From: Siphlonurus alternatus
Lineage: Eukaryota; Arthropoda; Insecta; Ephemeroptera; Siphlonuridae
Assembly (NCBI GenBank): GCA_949825025.1
Contig: OX463782.1
Location: 4,351,501-4,415,500 of the forward strand
Direction: 5' to 3'
Length of the DNA stretch: 64,000 nucleotides
Part shown: positions 47,480 to 59,807 of the stretch, one piece after another
How positions within the stretch are numbered: position 1 is the first letter of the stretch
How the letters are laid out: each line of letters starts with the position of its first letter
Notes under the pieces: generated by a model
What the model was told of the DNA's origin: nothing
The model's database searches: none
The model's input: the letters and a program-made list of their open reading frames with translations, nothing else
Program-made: the position numbers and the translations under genes

Positions 47480-50400
47480 TAATAGGAAATATAAATACAC
47501 TGGTTTTTACATTTCCCCCATTTTCTATAATACGTAGGCAACATTTTTAATGTTTCCCTACAATAACATTTTCTCCATATAATTTTCAAATATTATTGAG
47601 ATGTATTATATACTTTCAATGCTCCTAATTGTAAGTGCCAAGCGTTTTAAGGCTAAAATACAAGCTTTTTCTAGAAGTCGCAAAACCAGTAACGCCCTCT
47701 CTGATTGGCCGTGACGTCACTGCGTCAAACCCCCTCCACTTACATACCCTGGCTCTGCCAGGGTTAAAAGTTGCGACTTTGGAGTTGCGACTTCTGTTTA
47801 GGCGCAAAACAAAAAGCTCGTATTTTCAGCATTAGAGTCTTTAGATTTCCTTGTATATAACATGTACGGATAAAAATGTTATTTAAAAATTTCCTAACTT
47901 GCAGTGCTGACAATGCAGCTCACTTTAATATGAACCATACATTTAGCTCTCACAAAAGTCAGAGTTGAAGTTAAATCAATTTTTCAAGCAATTCTCAACC
48001 TTATCAGACGACATAAGACATGCATTGTGAAAATACCCTACAATCACCTAACAAGACTGTACCTGTTTGAGTGCGTTCTTCTCCGTGCGATGGTTCTCCT
48101 CCAGGTGTTTCAGCTTCTTGATCAGCGAGCCGTTGAGCTCCTGCAGCGTCTCGATCTGTCTCTTCAGCTCCAGCAGCGCCTCCGTGGGGTGCTCCTCAGA
48201 GGGTGCGCCATCGCGGCCGTAGTCGCGGTACAGGTCCTGAGAACAGGGGGTGAGATGTGGTTTATATAGTACTTGGGAGATTTAGAATACGAGATTTATA
48301 ACATCAGAAGGGAAAGAAAAATGTTGAAGGAAATTTTGAAAATTAACTTCAACTATTTTTTATTAATAGTTGTGTACTTCTCTAATCATAATAAAATATA
48401 ATAATAAAATAAATAATAAATCATATTCAGTATTAATGTTAATTTTTTAACAGCTTGATCATGCAAAAAAGCTTCAAAAATATAGTTCTTCAAGGTGAAT
48501 ATTTCACCTGGTAATGTAAAAATTGAAAAAATTTCTATTCAGAATAAAGAAACTAAAAATTTTACAGTGGACAACCTGCATGACAATTTTTTAATGCAAA
48601 AATAAATGCCATAGAAGGTACTAAAATTATGTTACTGTGAATCTTTTCAATTTTTTTCGAGTCCAGGAAATATTTTTAAAAGTTATTTAAAGTTCTGCAA
48701 GGTCTGTTGGCTCTACTGGGATCTTTAATAAAAGAGATAAGGTCTCTGAACACCTTTAGGAGGCGTGGCCGCACTTTCAATAATATTTGAAAAATAGTTC
48801 CTGGACTTGAAAAAAAAAAAAAAAAAAAAGGGGGGGGGGGGGATCTGAAAAAAAATCAGAGCATCATAATTTTACACCCTCTGTTCATTTCTTAAATAAA
48901 AGAATCATATTGGAGGTTTTTGTAAAAAGGATATTTAAAAAGGATATTTACAGCAAAACACAAATTAAACAGTGGTCGCAGGTAACCCCACCATGTTTTG
49001 AAAATTCTCTGTCTTCACACTACTACACACATCACACCAAGGTATTTACCGAGGCGAGCTTGGCCAGCTGCTTGGGTTGCTGCAGGACGGAGCCGAGGTC
49101 ATGCACCCTGGCTCGAAGGCGACTCGTGTTCCTCTCAGCGTCACGGTGGCGAGTCTGCTCGGCCAGGGCGCGCTTCTGTGCCTGCTTCAGCTGCGCACTC
49201 ACGGACGAGAGCTCCACCTCCAGCTGTGAGCGGTGACTACGCTCCACACGTAGCTCCTGGCCCATCTGCAACAATATGAAATGTTTGTAATTAGGATGGA
49301 CAAATTTGAGTCTTAAAACTTTAGTAGAAGTATCTGCAAGGTCTACTGTCTCTTTTGTCCTTTAATACAATTTTTATGGAAGTCGTAAACAACCTGATGG
49401 GACAGAGAGATCTTATTTTTTTCAATATATATATACATATATATATAGAAAGAAAAGGATACAAACGACATCATACCTATAAATTTATTAAAACAGTCAG
49501 AATGTGAATCATAAACGGGTGTTAAAAGTAAGATTTAGTTGCAGGGACAAAGGTCACTGACCTGCTCCAGCTCGAGGGTCTTGTCTTTGAGGGCATCGTC
49601 CTTGGGCCCGATGTGCTGGCTGAGCATGTCCATGCGGTAGCCGAGGGTCTCCTTCTCCTTGGTCACCTCCGCCACCAGCTGATGAACCTCCGCCAGGTCT
49701 CGCTCCTGACAAAATATATCGTCAGTGAAACCTTTAGGGTCACAATAGGCATCATTAGTTATCACATAGAGGTAATTTTGGTAAAAGGGTTCTAAAATAT
49801 TAAACAACTTAATTAAATTTTATTTGGCATAATGTTAGTCTGATGTCAGGAGATGATAGATGGGGAAATTAATGTGGCATCTGTGATGAAAGACTAGTGG
49901 TATATAGACTTAACTCATTCAAATTAAATTTATCACTTGTACTGGAATGAACTTTAAAAATAATTTTTAGATTATGTTTTCCCTTTAAATTTCACGACAT
50001 AATCAAGTATTCAATCCACTTCTATCACTGTTTTGTTAAAACTCAGGTTTAAGAAGCTAAAAGCAGACGTGACAATGGACAACATACATGAAAAAATGTT
50101 ATTGCAGAAATGAATAGAGGGTACCAAATTATGCTACTCTGAATTTTTTCAGATTTTTTTTTGAGTTCCGGAACTATTTTTAAATAATTATTGAAAGTCC
50201 TGTGATTTCAGTTGGCACCTCTGAATCCTTAATAAAAAGGATAGAGACTGGACGCCTATTGACGCCTCCAGGGGGCGTGGCCGCACTTTCAATAATTATT
50301 TAAAAATAGTTTTGGGTCTCAAAAAAATCTGAAAAAATTCAGAGTAGCATAATTTGTTACCCTCTATTAATTTCTGCAATAATTTTTTTTCATGTATGTT

Positions 50401-53400
50401 GTCCATTAAGAGAACCTTCCGAGTGCCCCACCTTGTCCTCAAGGATGATGTTGTTCCTCTCCATGAGTTTCTTCTGCTCAGCGATGTACTGCTCGAGACT
50501 GGACACTGATCCTCGCAGCTGCGAGATCTCCTCCTGCAGCTGCTGACGCTGACAGTGCAGCTGCTTTATCTCCTGCTGGCTCCTGCGAGACGACATTTAG
50601 TATCAGAACACAACGGAAAACAAAATCCATTACTTTATCTACTCCAGCATTCATTCTTTTAGAGACATTTAACATCTTACAACATATATTTAAAAGTTAT
50701 TAAGTATTTTTTATCTTTACTAAACAATCAAGTTCAATATTTACTTGTAATTAAAAGATTTTAAATGTACAAAAATATTCAATGCAACAATTGTACCAAA
50801 AACACACACAATAATTCTAAAAATACTGTGGTTAAAAAATTTTTAATGCATGAGAAATATGTGACATCCAATACTTTTAATTTTAGCATCACAAACATGA
50901 TGCCAAATCCCTTAAAACCAGCAGCCTTGGCCGTCCACAAAAGGGTCTCCACTATACTCGATTCTTACATACTCCACTCCATTTTAACATTACATTGCAC
51001 ATATTACTAAGTTATAAACACATTACCACATGACATAACAGAAAGTTAAATTGTGTTATGATAAGGATAATTTTCTATCTAAAACGCCCCTGGTGACTCA
51101 CCCCGCGACCTTCTTCTTGTTGCTCTGCACTTCCCCACTCAGTTTCTCGACGGTCTCCCGCTCACCCCTGAGCGCCCTCTCGTGGGCAATCTTGAGCTGC
51201 ACAATCTCCTTGTCTGCATCCAGCTCAATCTGGCGCACCACCTCCTCGTGGACCTCGCTGGCGTTGTCACGCTCGGACTGCAGCTGGAGAACAACAAAAA
51301 GTTAGTTCTTGATAATGTGTGCCATGATCTTCAAAGTGCATAATTATCATATAAAATTTAGGAGACTAACAGCAATTTCATGTGTTTCTTGCTTGTACTG
51401 TATATATTTATTGTGATTTGTGCCAACCTTTTCTTAAAAGAGAAAATAAAATAATAAATATATATAAAAAAAAAATTCTTTCTAGAAAACAAATGTTTTC
51501 AAAGACTGATAAAAAATTGGTACTGTCATAAATTCTGAAGCTACTATTACCTTTTTTGCATGCATATATAATATAGAAGATGCTTTCTCAAGATAGATAA
51601 AAATTACCAGAAATCAACAAAATCATTTTAAATATCTCAATTATTTTCAAATAAGATGTCGACAAAAATATTTTGTTTATATTTTGTCAGTATGTCGGTC
51701 TCACCTTCTCAATAGTGGCCTCCAGAGTCTTGATGACACCGTCGTAATTCTTGTAAGTCTCAGCAAGGATGCTGGCCTGGGACGTCTTTACTTCAGACAA
51801 CTTGCTGCAGGAGGAAATGTTAGTTTGAGATAATGAAGTCTCGTGTAATGTCAAGTAATACATAAAGGTTATAAGTTGCACAGTTTTATTAAGGACCAGT
51901 GGCGGTTCGTGGGCTTGGACATAGGTGTGTCTGCTGACAGTGGTGCAGGCAAATACAATCGGGGGGTCTGGGGGGCCCGCCGCAGGCGCGATTTTTTTCG
52001 GTTTTCGCTTAAATATCTACCATTTTTTTTACAAAAAAAATCATTTAAAATAAATATAAGTAGTAGTTGCAACCAATATTTATTTTCTGCAAAATGTAAT
52101 AAGTAATAATTAAACTTTCAGAGTTAAGAGTCGTGAATTTTTTAATTTAATTCATCATAAAATAAATAAACTTATTTCTGAGACGGAGTATATAAAATGA
52201 AAATAAACGCAAATATAAAATTTAAACAAAAGAAATACAATAAGTAGGGGTGCTAATAGAATAACATGTAAAATTACTTATAATTTTAATCTATTACGAA
52301 AGGAAAACCTCAAAAAGATAATCTGCTAATGCTCCAGAGACCCTGCTAATGCTCTGAGATGTTTGAAAATTTTGCGCACCAGCGCGCCAGGCGCTGTGAT
52401 TGGCAGCTAGGCGCTGTGATCACTGTGATTGGTAGCTCCGCAGCGGCCTCTACAGAAAGGCTGCTCGCTAGACAGACACACGATCATCATTGAGCGCCCA
52501 TACTGAGCGAGAAATTTGCCGAGATAGCGCTGCAACGTTAAACGTGTGTCTGCAAGCGCTGCAGTTTTCTTCGTAGTTTTAAACTTTCTGCTTCAATTTT
52601 TTAACAGAAAATTATGTTTTTTCAACAAATAACACTATAAACTACCAGAAAATATTAAAAAAATTAAATAAATATCATAATATTAAGAAAAATTATAAAT
52701 AAAAATATATAAATATAATTTAAAAAAATGAAATAATTCTGCCAACTTTGCTGGTGTGGCTGCAGTTCAGCAGTACCCCCCACGAGCCGCCACTGTTAAG
52801 GACATAAATAAAAATTTACCGTAGTAACACTTAATGACCAGGAGAGAAAAACAAAATTAAATATCATAACTTATGAGCAACAACAACATAAAATTTACAA
52901 TCTACAAGATTCTTATATTAGCATACATATTTCATTACGTAATCTTTCAAAAAATAATTCAAATCCATTTTCTTTCTATGTCTATTTACATGATATATTA
53001 TGTGGTATAAGGAAATCACATAGGCAGTTTGTGGGTCTTCCCCCAACCCCACAAATAATAAACTGCTCCCATTTTCCCCGGGCTACAACACTAGACCATC
53101 AGTAATGTTCACCTGTCAGCGTCGGCCTGCTGCTGGGCCTGCTGTTGCTCCAGCTGCTCCACTCTCCGGTACTCCGCCAGCAGCTTGGCCTGGTACTCGT
53201 CCTCCAGGGCCTCCAGGGCGGCCTCGTGGTTCCTCAGGGCCTCTGCAGCGGCCTCGCGAGTCTGAGCCACCTCTTGGGCCTGGACGGCCTCCGCTGCCTG
53301 TAAGAAGAGGTCTCAGTGAGATGGTCTGACTACAATTTGTAGTTTAACATTTAGCAAAGGTAAAGTTTGAATTTTTCCATAATCTCTCTCAAACAAAAAG

Positions 53401-53516
53401 AAGAAGTCATAATATATGACAGTTGACCATAATATCAAATCAGGATTTCATCACTCATACCCACAAGCAAACATAATAATTAACAAATGCCTGATTGGAA
53501 TGGCAAACTGAATGTA

Positions 53517-53561
<45 letters not shown>

Positions 53562-56500
53562 CTTGCAGAAATGAATAAAAGGTAACAAATTATGCTACTC
53601 TGAATTATTTTCAGATTTTTTTCAGTCCCAGAACAATTTTTAAATAATTATTGAAAGTGTGGCCACGCCCCTTGCAAGCGTCAATAGGCGTTTAGGCCCT
53701 ACTTTTTATATCAAGGATTCAGTGGTGCCAACATACCGTAACTTACAGAACTTTTAATATTAATTATTTAGAAATAGTTTCAGGATTAAAAAAAAAAAAA
53801 AAAAATCTGAAAAAATTCAGAGTAGCATAATCCATTCTATTCATTTCTGCATTAAAATTTTTTCATGCAGGTTGTCCATTGCAGAGCTGAGATTTGCATC
53901 CGTACCTCCATGTTCGTCTTGAGTTGGTCCATGGCCTGTTGGTGCTCACTGACAGAGGTGGCAAGGCGGTGCTCGAAGGCCTGTGCCTGATGAGCTAGGG
54001 CCGCCTCCTGCTCCTCCTGTTGGTACGCCAGTCGGTCTGCCAGCACGCCAGCCAGGCGCGTCAGACTCCCCAGCTGTGCTCGCCCCACCAGCACCTGCTC
54101 CACGCTGCGCACCTTGTCGCGAGCACCGGGGGACACCTCACCGAGCTGCCACACACACACCGAGCCGTCCTCGGCACAACTCACCACCGTGTGTCCGTCG
54201 TGAGAGATGGCCAGCTGGGGGAGAGATCAGTGGTGTCTGAATTAGACTTGAAAATGCAGGCTGCTTTGATGATGTATATAGGTAATAATAATTAATAAGA
54301 AGAGACCTTTGAAATTAATACAGAGAGAAATCATGGCAAAAAAAAAAATATACAGTATGTCTTGAATATTATTTCAGGGATGATTATAATTTGGAGCAGG
54401 CTGCTTTGATGCTGTAGGTAATAATAATTATAAGAAAGTGAAAAAGTAAAAAAGCTTTTTTTTTTTTTTTTTTTAAAAAATTGATACGTGAGTATGCCAA
54501 ACATAAAAAAAAATTGTACACATTTTTTTTAATTATATGTAATTACAAGGATGAATGTAATTTGGAGCTAAAATTGTTTAATGGCAAAATTATAATATAT
54601 TTTCATTAAAAAATTATTAAATATTTAGTTAAAAATTTATTTTATGAAGTGATCTTTTTTTAAAAAAATCTTAGTAATAATAAAAACCTAATACTGAAGT
54701 ATCTGAAGTTGATGTATTCATGAGATATTTGAACAATGGATTTTAGATTTTTTCTGCTACCACATAAATTTTCCATTGCACTTTACAAAACATCCGACAT
54801 TACAATACATTACAACAAAAAGTTCTCCAAAGACCCACCTTTGTGACCGGAGAGCTGTGCATGCACATTCCTCTCGTGACTGCCGAGGTCTCCCCGAGAG
54901 GCAGCGCCACCGCAAGCACCGTGCCGCACCGAGAGGCCACCAGCAGCGTGCGACCGTTGCGGGACAGCAGCGTGGCTGCCAGCTGGAGCTCAGTGGGACC
55001 AAAACGGCACGGCACCGTGTGGAGAAGCTGGAGACAGAGCATTCTTTAGTTTCATCTTAGTTAGACAAAAAAAAAGTGATTCATTACAGTATTTTGTGTT
55101 CTATTTGGGAGTGAAATCAAGTTCTATCTTCTATTTGTAACAACTACTTAAAAAATGTTCTACGATAAGTCCATTGTTTTTAATATAATATAGGATAATG
55201 ATTAATAATAATTAAAGTTAATGATAAATAAGGTAATACACTTAATCATCTTAATAACTTGATAAAAAGTAGAGGTGTCCGTCCTGACTAAGGTTTTTCA
55301 CTGTTCCCTCAGTTCTCACCTCAGCAAATGTTACAACACGTAACAGAGTGTGACCACCATCCTCTCCCTCCCTTATCCCTATCCATTACCCAGCCTTGAG
55401 CTCCAAGCTCATCAGGGTAAAAAAAATATACATGGTCTTAACAAGATCATATTGAAATGATAGCTTCACCGTTCACCGACCTGTGACTTGCTGACCTCCC
55501 TGATGCCCGCGTCGCCCGCCACAACGAAGCTGGTCTTGCCGTTACCGAGCGTGCTCACGGCCTGGTAGAAGCAGCCCTTGGTGACGATCTCCTCCACCCG
55601 TGTGCCCGTCGCAACCTCCCACTCGTAGACGGCACCGTCGGCACCACAGGTCACCAATTTGGTGTCGTCCTGAGACCAGGACAGGCCCTCCACCTGGGGA
55701 CATGGAGACTTGTTGATATTTCATGAGGCAAAAAATCAAGGCTAGAAAATAATAGCCGGAAGTGAAAGCCTTATCATTTATATTTCTAATCTAAATAAGT
55801 AGGACAAAGGAATTTTAATCTGCATGGTTACAATGGACAACATACATGAAATTTTTTTATTGCAGAAATGAATAGAGGGTACCAAATTATGATTCTCTGG
55901 ATTTTTTCAGATTTTTTTGAAAACCAGAACTATTTTTAAATAATTATTGAAAGTGCGGCCACGCCCCCTGGAGGCGTCAATAGGCGTCCAGTCTCTATCC
56001 TTTTTATTAAGAATTCAGAGGTGCTAACTGAAATCACAGGACTTTCAATAATTATTTAAAAATAGTTCCGGGTCTCCAAAAAATCTGAAAAAATTCAGAG
56101 TAGCATAATTTGGTGCCCTCTATTCATTTCTGCAATAAAATTTTTTCATGTATTTTGTCCATTATTTTATAAATTTAATATCTATATATTGGCTCATTCA
56201 ACTTCCAGCTACATCCAGAAGTGATCTTAAATTTATTTTCAAGTCAGAGGAATATACTTGTATTTAAAATTTCTCTCAAAATTACATTAATTTTAAATGA
56301 GCTCTGTCGTTGATATATTAATAACAAACTGCAAGCCTCTTTCCATTGCATGCCTGTACTGTACATGCCTACCCTCTAACTGTGCTACCATTATGTTCAA
56401 GAACAGTTTCCTATATTGGGCTGGTAGTAACAAGGTGATGTAAAATTGTTTGGAAAATCACTTTAGTATGAACAGAATAGTCCAGCAAGCCAAAATAAAA

Positions 56501-58042
56501 CACTTTAAAAAATTATCCCTTTCTCAAATTTGGAGGGGAAAAAAACTCTTACTTTAAATAACATTGTTTGAAAATTAGTTAATTACTTCATATTCATTGT
56601 ACTAAACAATTTTTTTTACTTGAACGTCCAGCCCTCACCTGAGCACAGTGTCCCTGCAGGGAGAAGACGGTGGTGAAGGTGACTGCGGAGATAAGCTGCA
56701 CTCTGTTGCCGTGCGCCACTGCAAACAGCTGACCCCCGGGACTGAACTGACAGTCTCGACACCCACGCACCGCCATCTCACGAACCACCAGAAGGTCCTC
56801 GAGCTGCACTGCCAGGAAGCAGACGCTGTGTGCGAACCCCACCAGCAGGAACAAACCTGTGGGGAGAGTGGGGTTCAGGTGGATGTCATCCTTTGAGTTT
56901 CTGATTAAAATCAAACGTAATAACACAACATAAAAGACATCTAGGGCAAATGATCTTGATATATTATGTATTGATATCATACACATAGAAGTTTCAAGTG
57001 TTTCCCAGCTGGAAAATGTTCTCCATAAGTTGAAAGGCTAGAAAATTTGAAACCATATCCTCCCCGCACCCCACCCCCTCCCATTTAGGGGTCTTTTGAT
57101 CATGGATAAATTATAGATGTATTTTCTCCATGCTTCTGATAATGAATTAAGAACTTTTCTTCCTCTAAAATCTTTCTTTAATGCTAAAAAAGCAATTTCG
57201 AGTTTTTTTTATATAAATATACAAGTTTGGTTAGGACAGTGGGAACACCACAGAATCAGCTGAATTGAAGCCTCTAATAGAAGGATACACCCCTAAGAGC
57301 TTACAGCTCGCGGCGGGGTAATGGGTAGGGATAAGGTAGGGAACGGATGATGGCCACGGCCTGTTACGCGTCCCAGCATTCACTGAGGTGAGACTGAGGG
57401 AACCCCAGAAGGTATCAGAAAATGCCTTTTTCTAACCAAGAGTTGGCAATGCTTGCTTTGTCATGCATCTTATCATAGGTATGGTCTTCTTTTTGTGCAA
57501 ATAAAGTCTTAAATTTAAGGTATCAAACTGATTTTCAAAATACACAATAAATAATATTAAAAACGGAAAGGCTTCTCACCTAGAGGGTGCACAGACACGC
57601 AGAGAGGCTGAGAGCTGAAGGTCTTGGCAAGTTCCTGTCTCCCGGTCTGGTAGTTCCAGATCCGGACGGACTTGTCCTGGACGCCACAGCTGGCGAACAC
57701 CGGACGCCACACACACATGGACAGGCCCACCACGGCACCTCGGTGCAGAGGCTCTCCCAGAGGTACCAGGAAGGCCCCCATGTCGGAGTCTTTGAGGGCC
57801 TGCAGACTGGCCGTGTAGAGCTGCACCTGAACGGAGCTCACGAGCAGAGACTGGCAGTCCGGACTGATACTGAGGGACCAGACTGCGTTGGCCTCCTCAT
57901 CACTCCTGGCGTCAGTCGCGTCTGAGTAGCAAGTCAAGACAATGTAACGACGAATAATGAGGGAAAAGCTTTAAGTCCATTGGTAAAATATTACATGAAT
58001 GTCTTTGGTGCAGCTTCTTTCTGAAAGATTTGCAGCTTTTGA

Positions 58043-58074
<32 letters not shown>

Positions 58075-59724
58075 GGACATGGGGCTTTTTAATAATTTTA
58101 ATGCTACTAAATCTATAAAAATGTCAAGAAAAAAATTAAGGGTGAAGTTAAGACAACTTAAGAAATTATAAATGTTAAAATTAAATGCAGAAAAAAAAAT
58201 CTCATTGCAAGAGCATGCAGCAAAGTTCTATTTCTTTACCATACATAACAATATTCTTAAATATGCCCATGTTATTTAAATTAGGTAAAATTCAATTAAT
58301 TTCTCCTATAACAAACACATGATATTAACTGATGCAAAACAAGACAATTAAAGTTAAATTACCAAAATTACAAAACATTTATAAAAAAAGTAATATTTTA
58401 CAGGTCTCACATCCACTAAGTACACAAAGCTCTTTGGTCTAACTCACCTTCCTTAGGAGGGCTTGGTTTGATGTCAAAGGTTCCGATGAGAGGGTAGCGG
58501 GCTCCTTGCTCGTGACCGTACACTGCTACCTGGCAAGGGTTGCCGAGACCAAGCAGGAAGCCGTGGGAGTGAGCGATGATGGCCGTCACACATTGGGCCC
58601 CTGGGCCGGGGATGTTCTCCTCCAAGGGCCTGAGGGGGGGGGGGGATAACCACAAAGTAAGTGAGGAAGAGAAATTAAAAAAGAAAACTTTTAACAAAAA
58701 TTTTAATTTGTAAATACTTGTCAACAAATTCATTTTAAAGAGACTAAAGATGTTGCTAAACTGTACAATTTTTATAAAAAAACATTAGTACATTGGTAGA
58801 GCTCTTTAGGATCTGTCCCCATGAATCATCATGGGAAGTTTTTACAACAATTCTATCAATAATTATAAACGTGTTAAAATATGACAGCAGCCTGATGTAA
58901 AATGTGAATATTTGTTATTTTAACTGTTTTATGCTTAACATATTGAATTGTATTCAAGAATTAAATTTCCTGAACTGACAGTGAATGATCATAATTTCGT
59001 CCCTCATCCAGAATAACGAAGCTATCTCATTGTTATTATGAACTATATTAGGTTGGTATAACATTAAGTTTATTGTTGCACTCACCTGAAAAAGCAGACA
59101 GCTCATTATTGCAACAAGATCATGTTAGGTAGACAGTTTATTATTGCAACGAGATTGTGGTAGGCAGATAGCTCATTATTCCGGATGAAGGATGACATAT
59201 TTGACACCAAAATTTAATAAAAAGGAACACATCAGCTGTCACTCACATGTCCTTGCCGGGTAGACTGACGAGGGGAAGACCCGAGGCCTGGAAGACGGCC
59301 TTGAGTTCGTTGGACTCGATGAGCAGCAGTCTTCCGTCCTCAGTCCCCGCCAGCAGTCGGTCCGAGGTGAGCCACGAGACGCTGAGCAGCGGGAACGCCT
59401 GCGCCTTGTAGAAGCCAAACTGACGCCACGAGCCGTCAACCAGCTGCAGTAGACGGAACAGACCGGGCCCAACCACAGCCAGAGTGGTGGGGTCCGTCGG
59501 GTTGCAAGCCACCTGTGTGCATTTCAAATTATATGGCTCATCTCAACAAAGAAATAAATTAATATTTAAATTAATTATTTTGTATTGAATACAGCAACAG
59601 AGCAAGTGGTAGGGGTTGAGAGGCAACAAAACTTCCTACATTTAGTAAATTTAGTTACATAAAATAAATAAATAAATAAATGAACAAATGAACAAATAAA
59701 CAAATAAACAAATAAACAAACAAA

Positions 59725-59807
<83 letters not shown>

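Noticed and set aside
47635..47835. Overlapping ORFs on both strands in the last CFAP57 intron
   Set aside because: They coincide with an inverted-repeat element (47652-47831), which explains open frames on both strands.
51876..52106. Forward and reverse ORFs in the intron between CFAP57 exons 10 and 11
   Set aside because: They start outside and run into the hAT-like element; no transposase similarity is seen.
53105..53329. Pro-rich forward ORF, and similar plus-strand ORFs at 48998-49279, 53983-54295, 54776-55060, 57587-57925 and 60214-60636
   Set aside because: They are antisense shadows of GC-rich CFAP57 exons, whose minus-strand frames join with correct splice phases.
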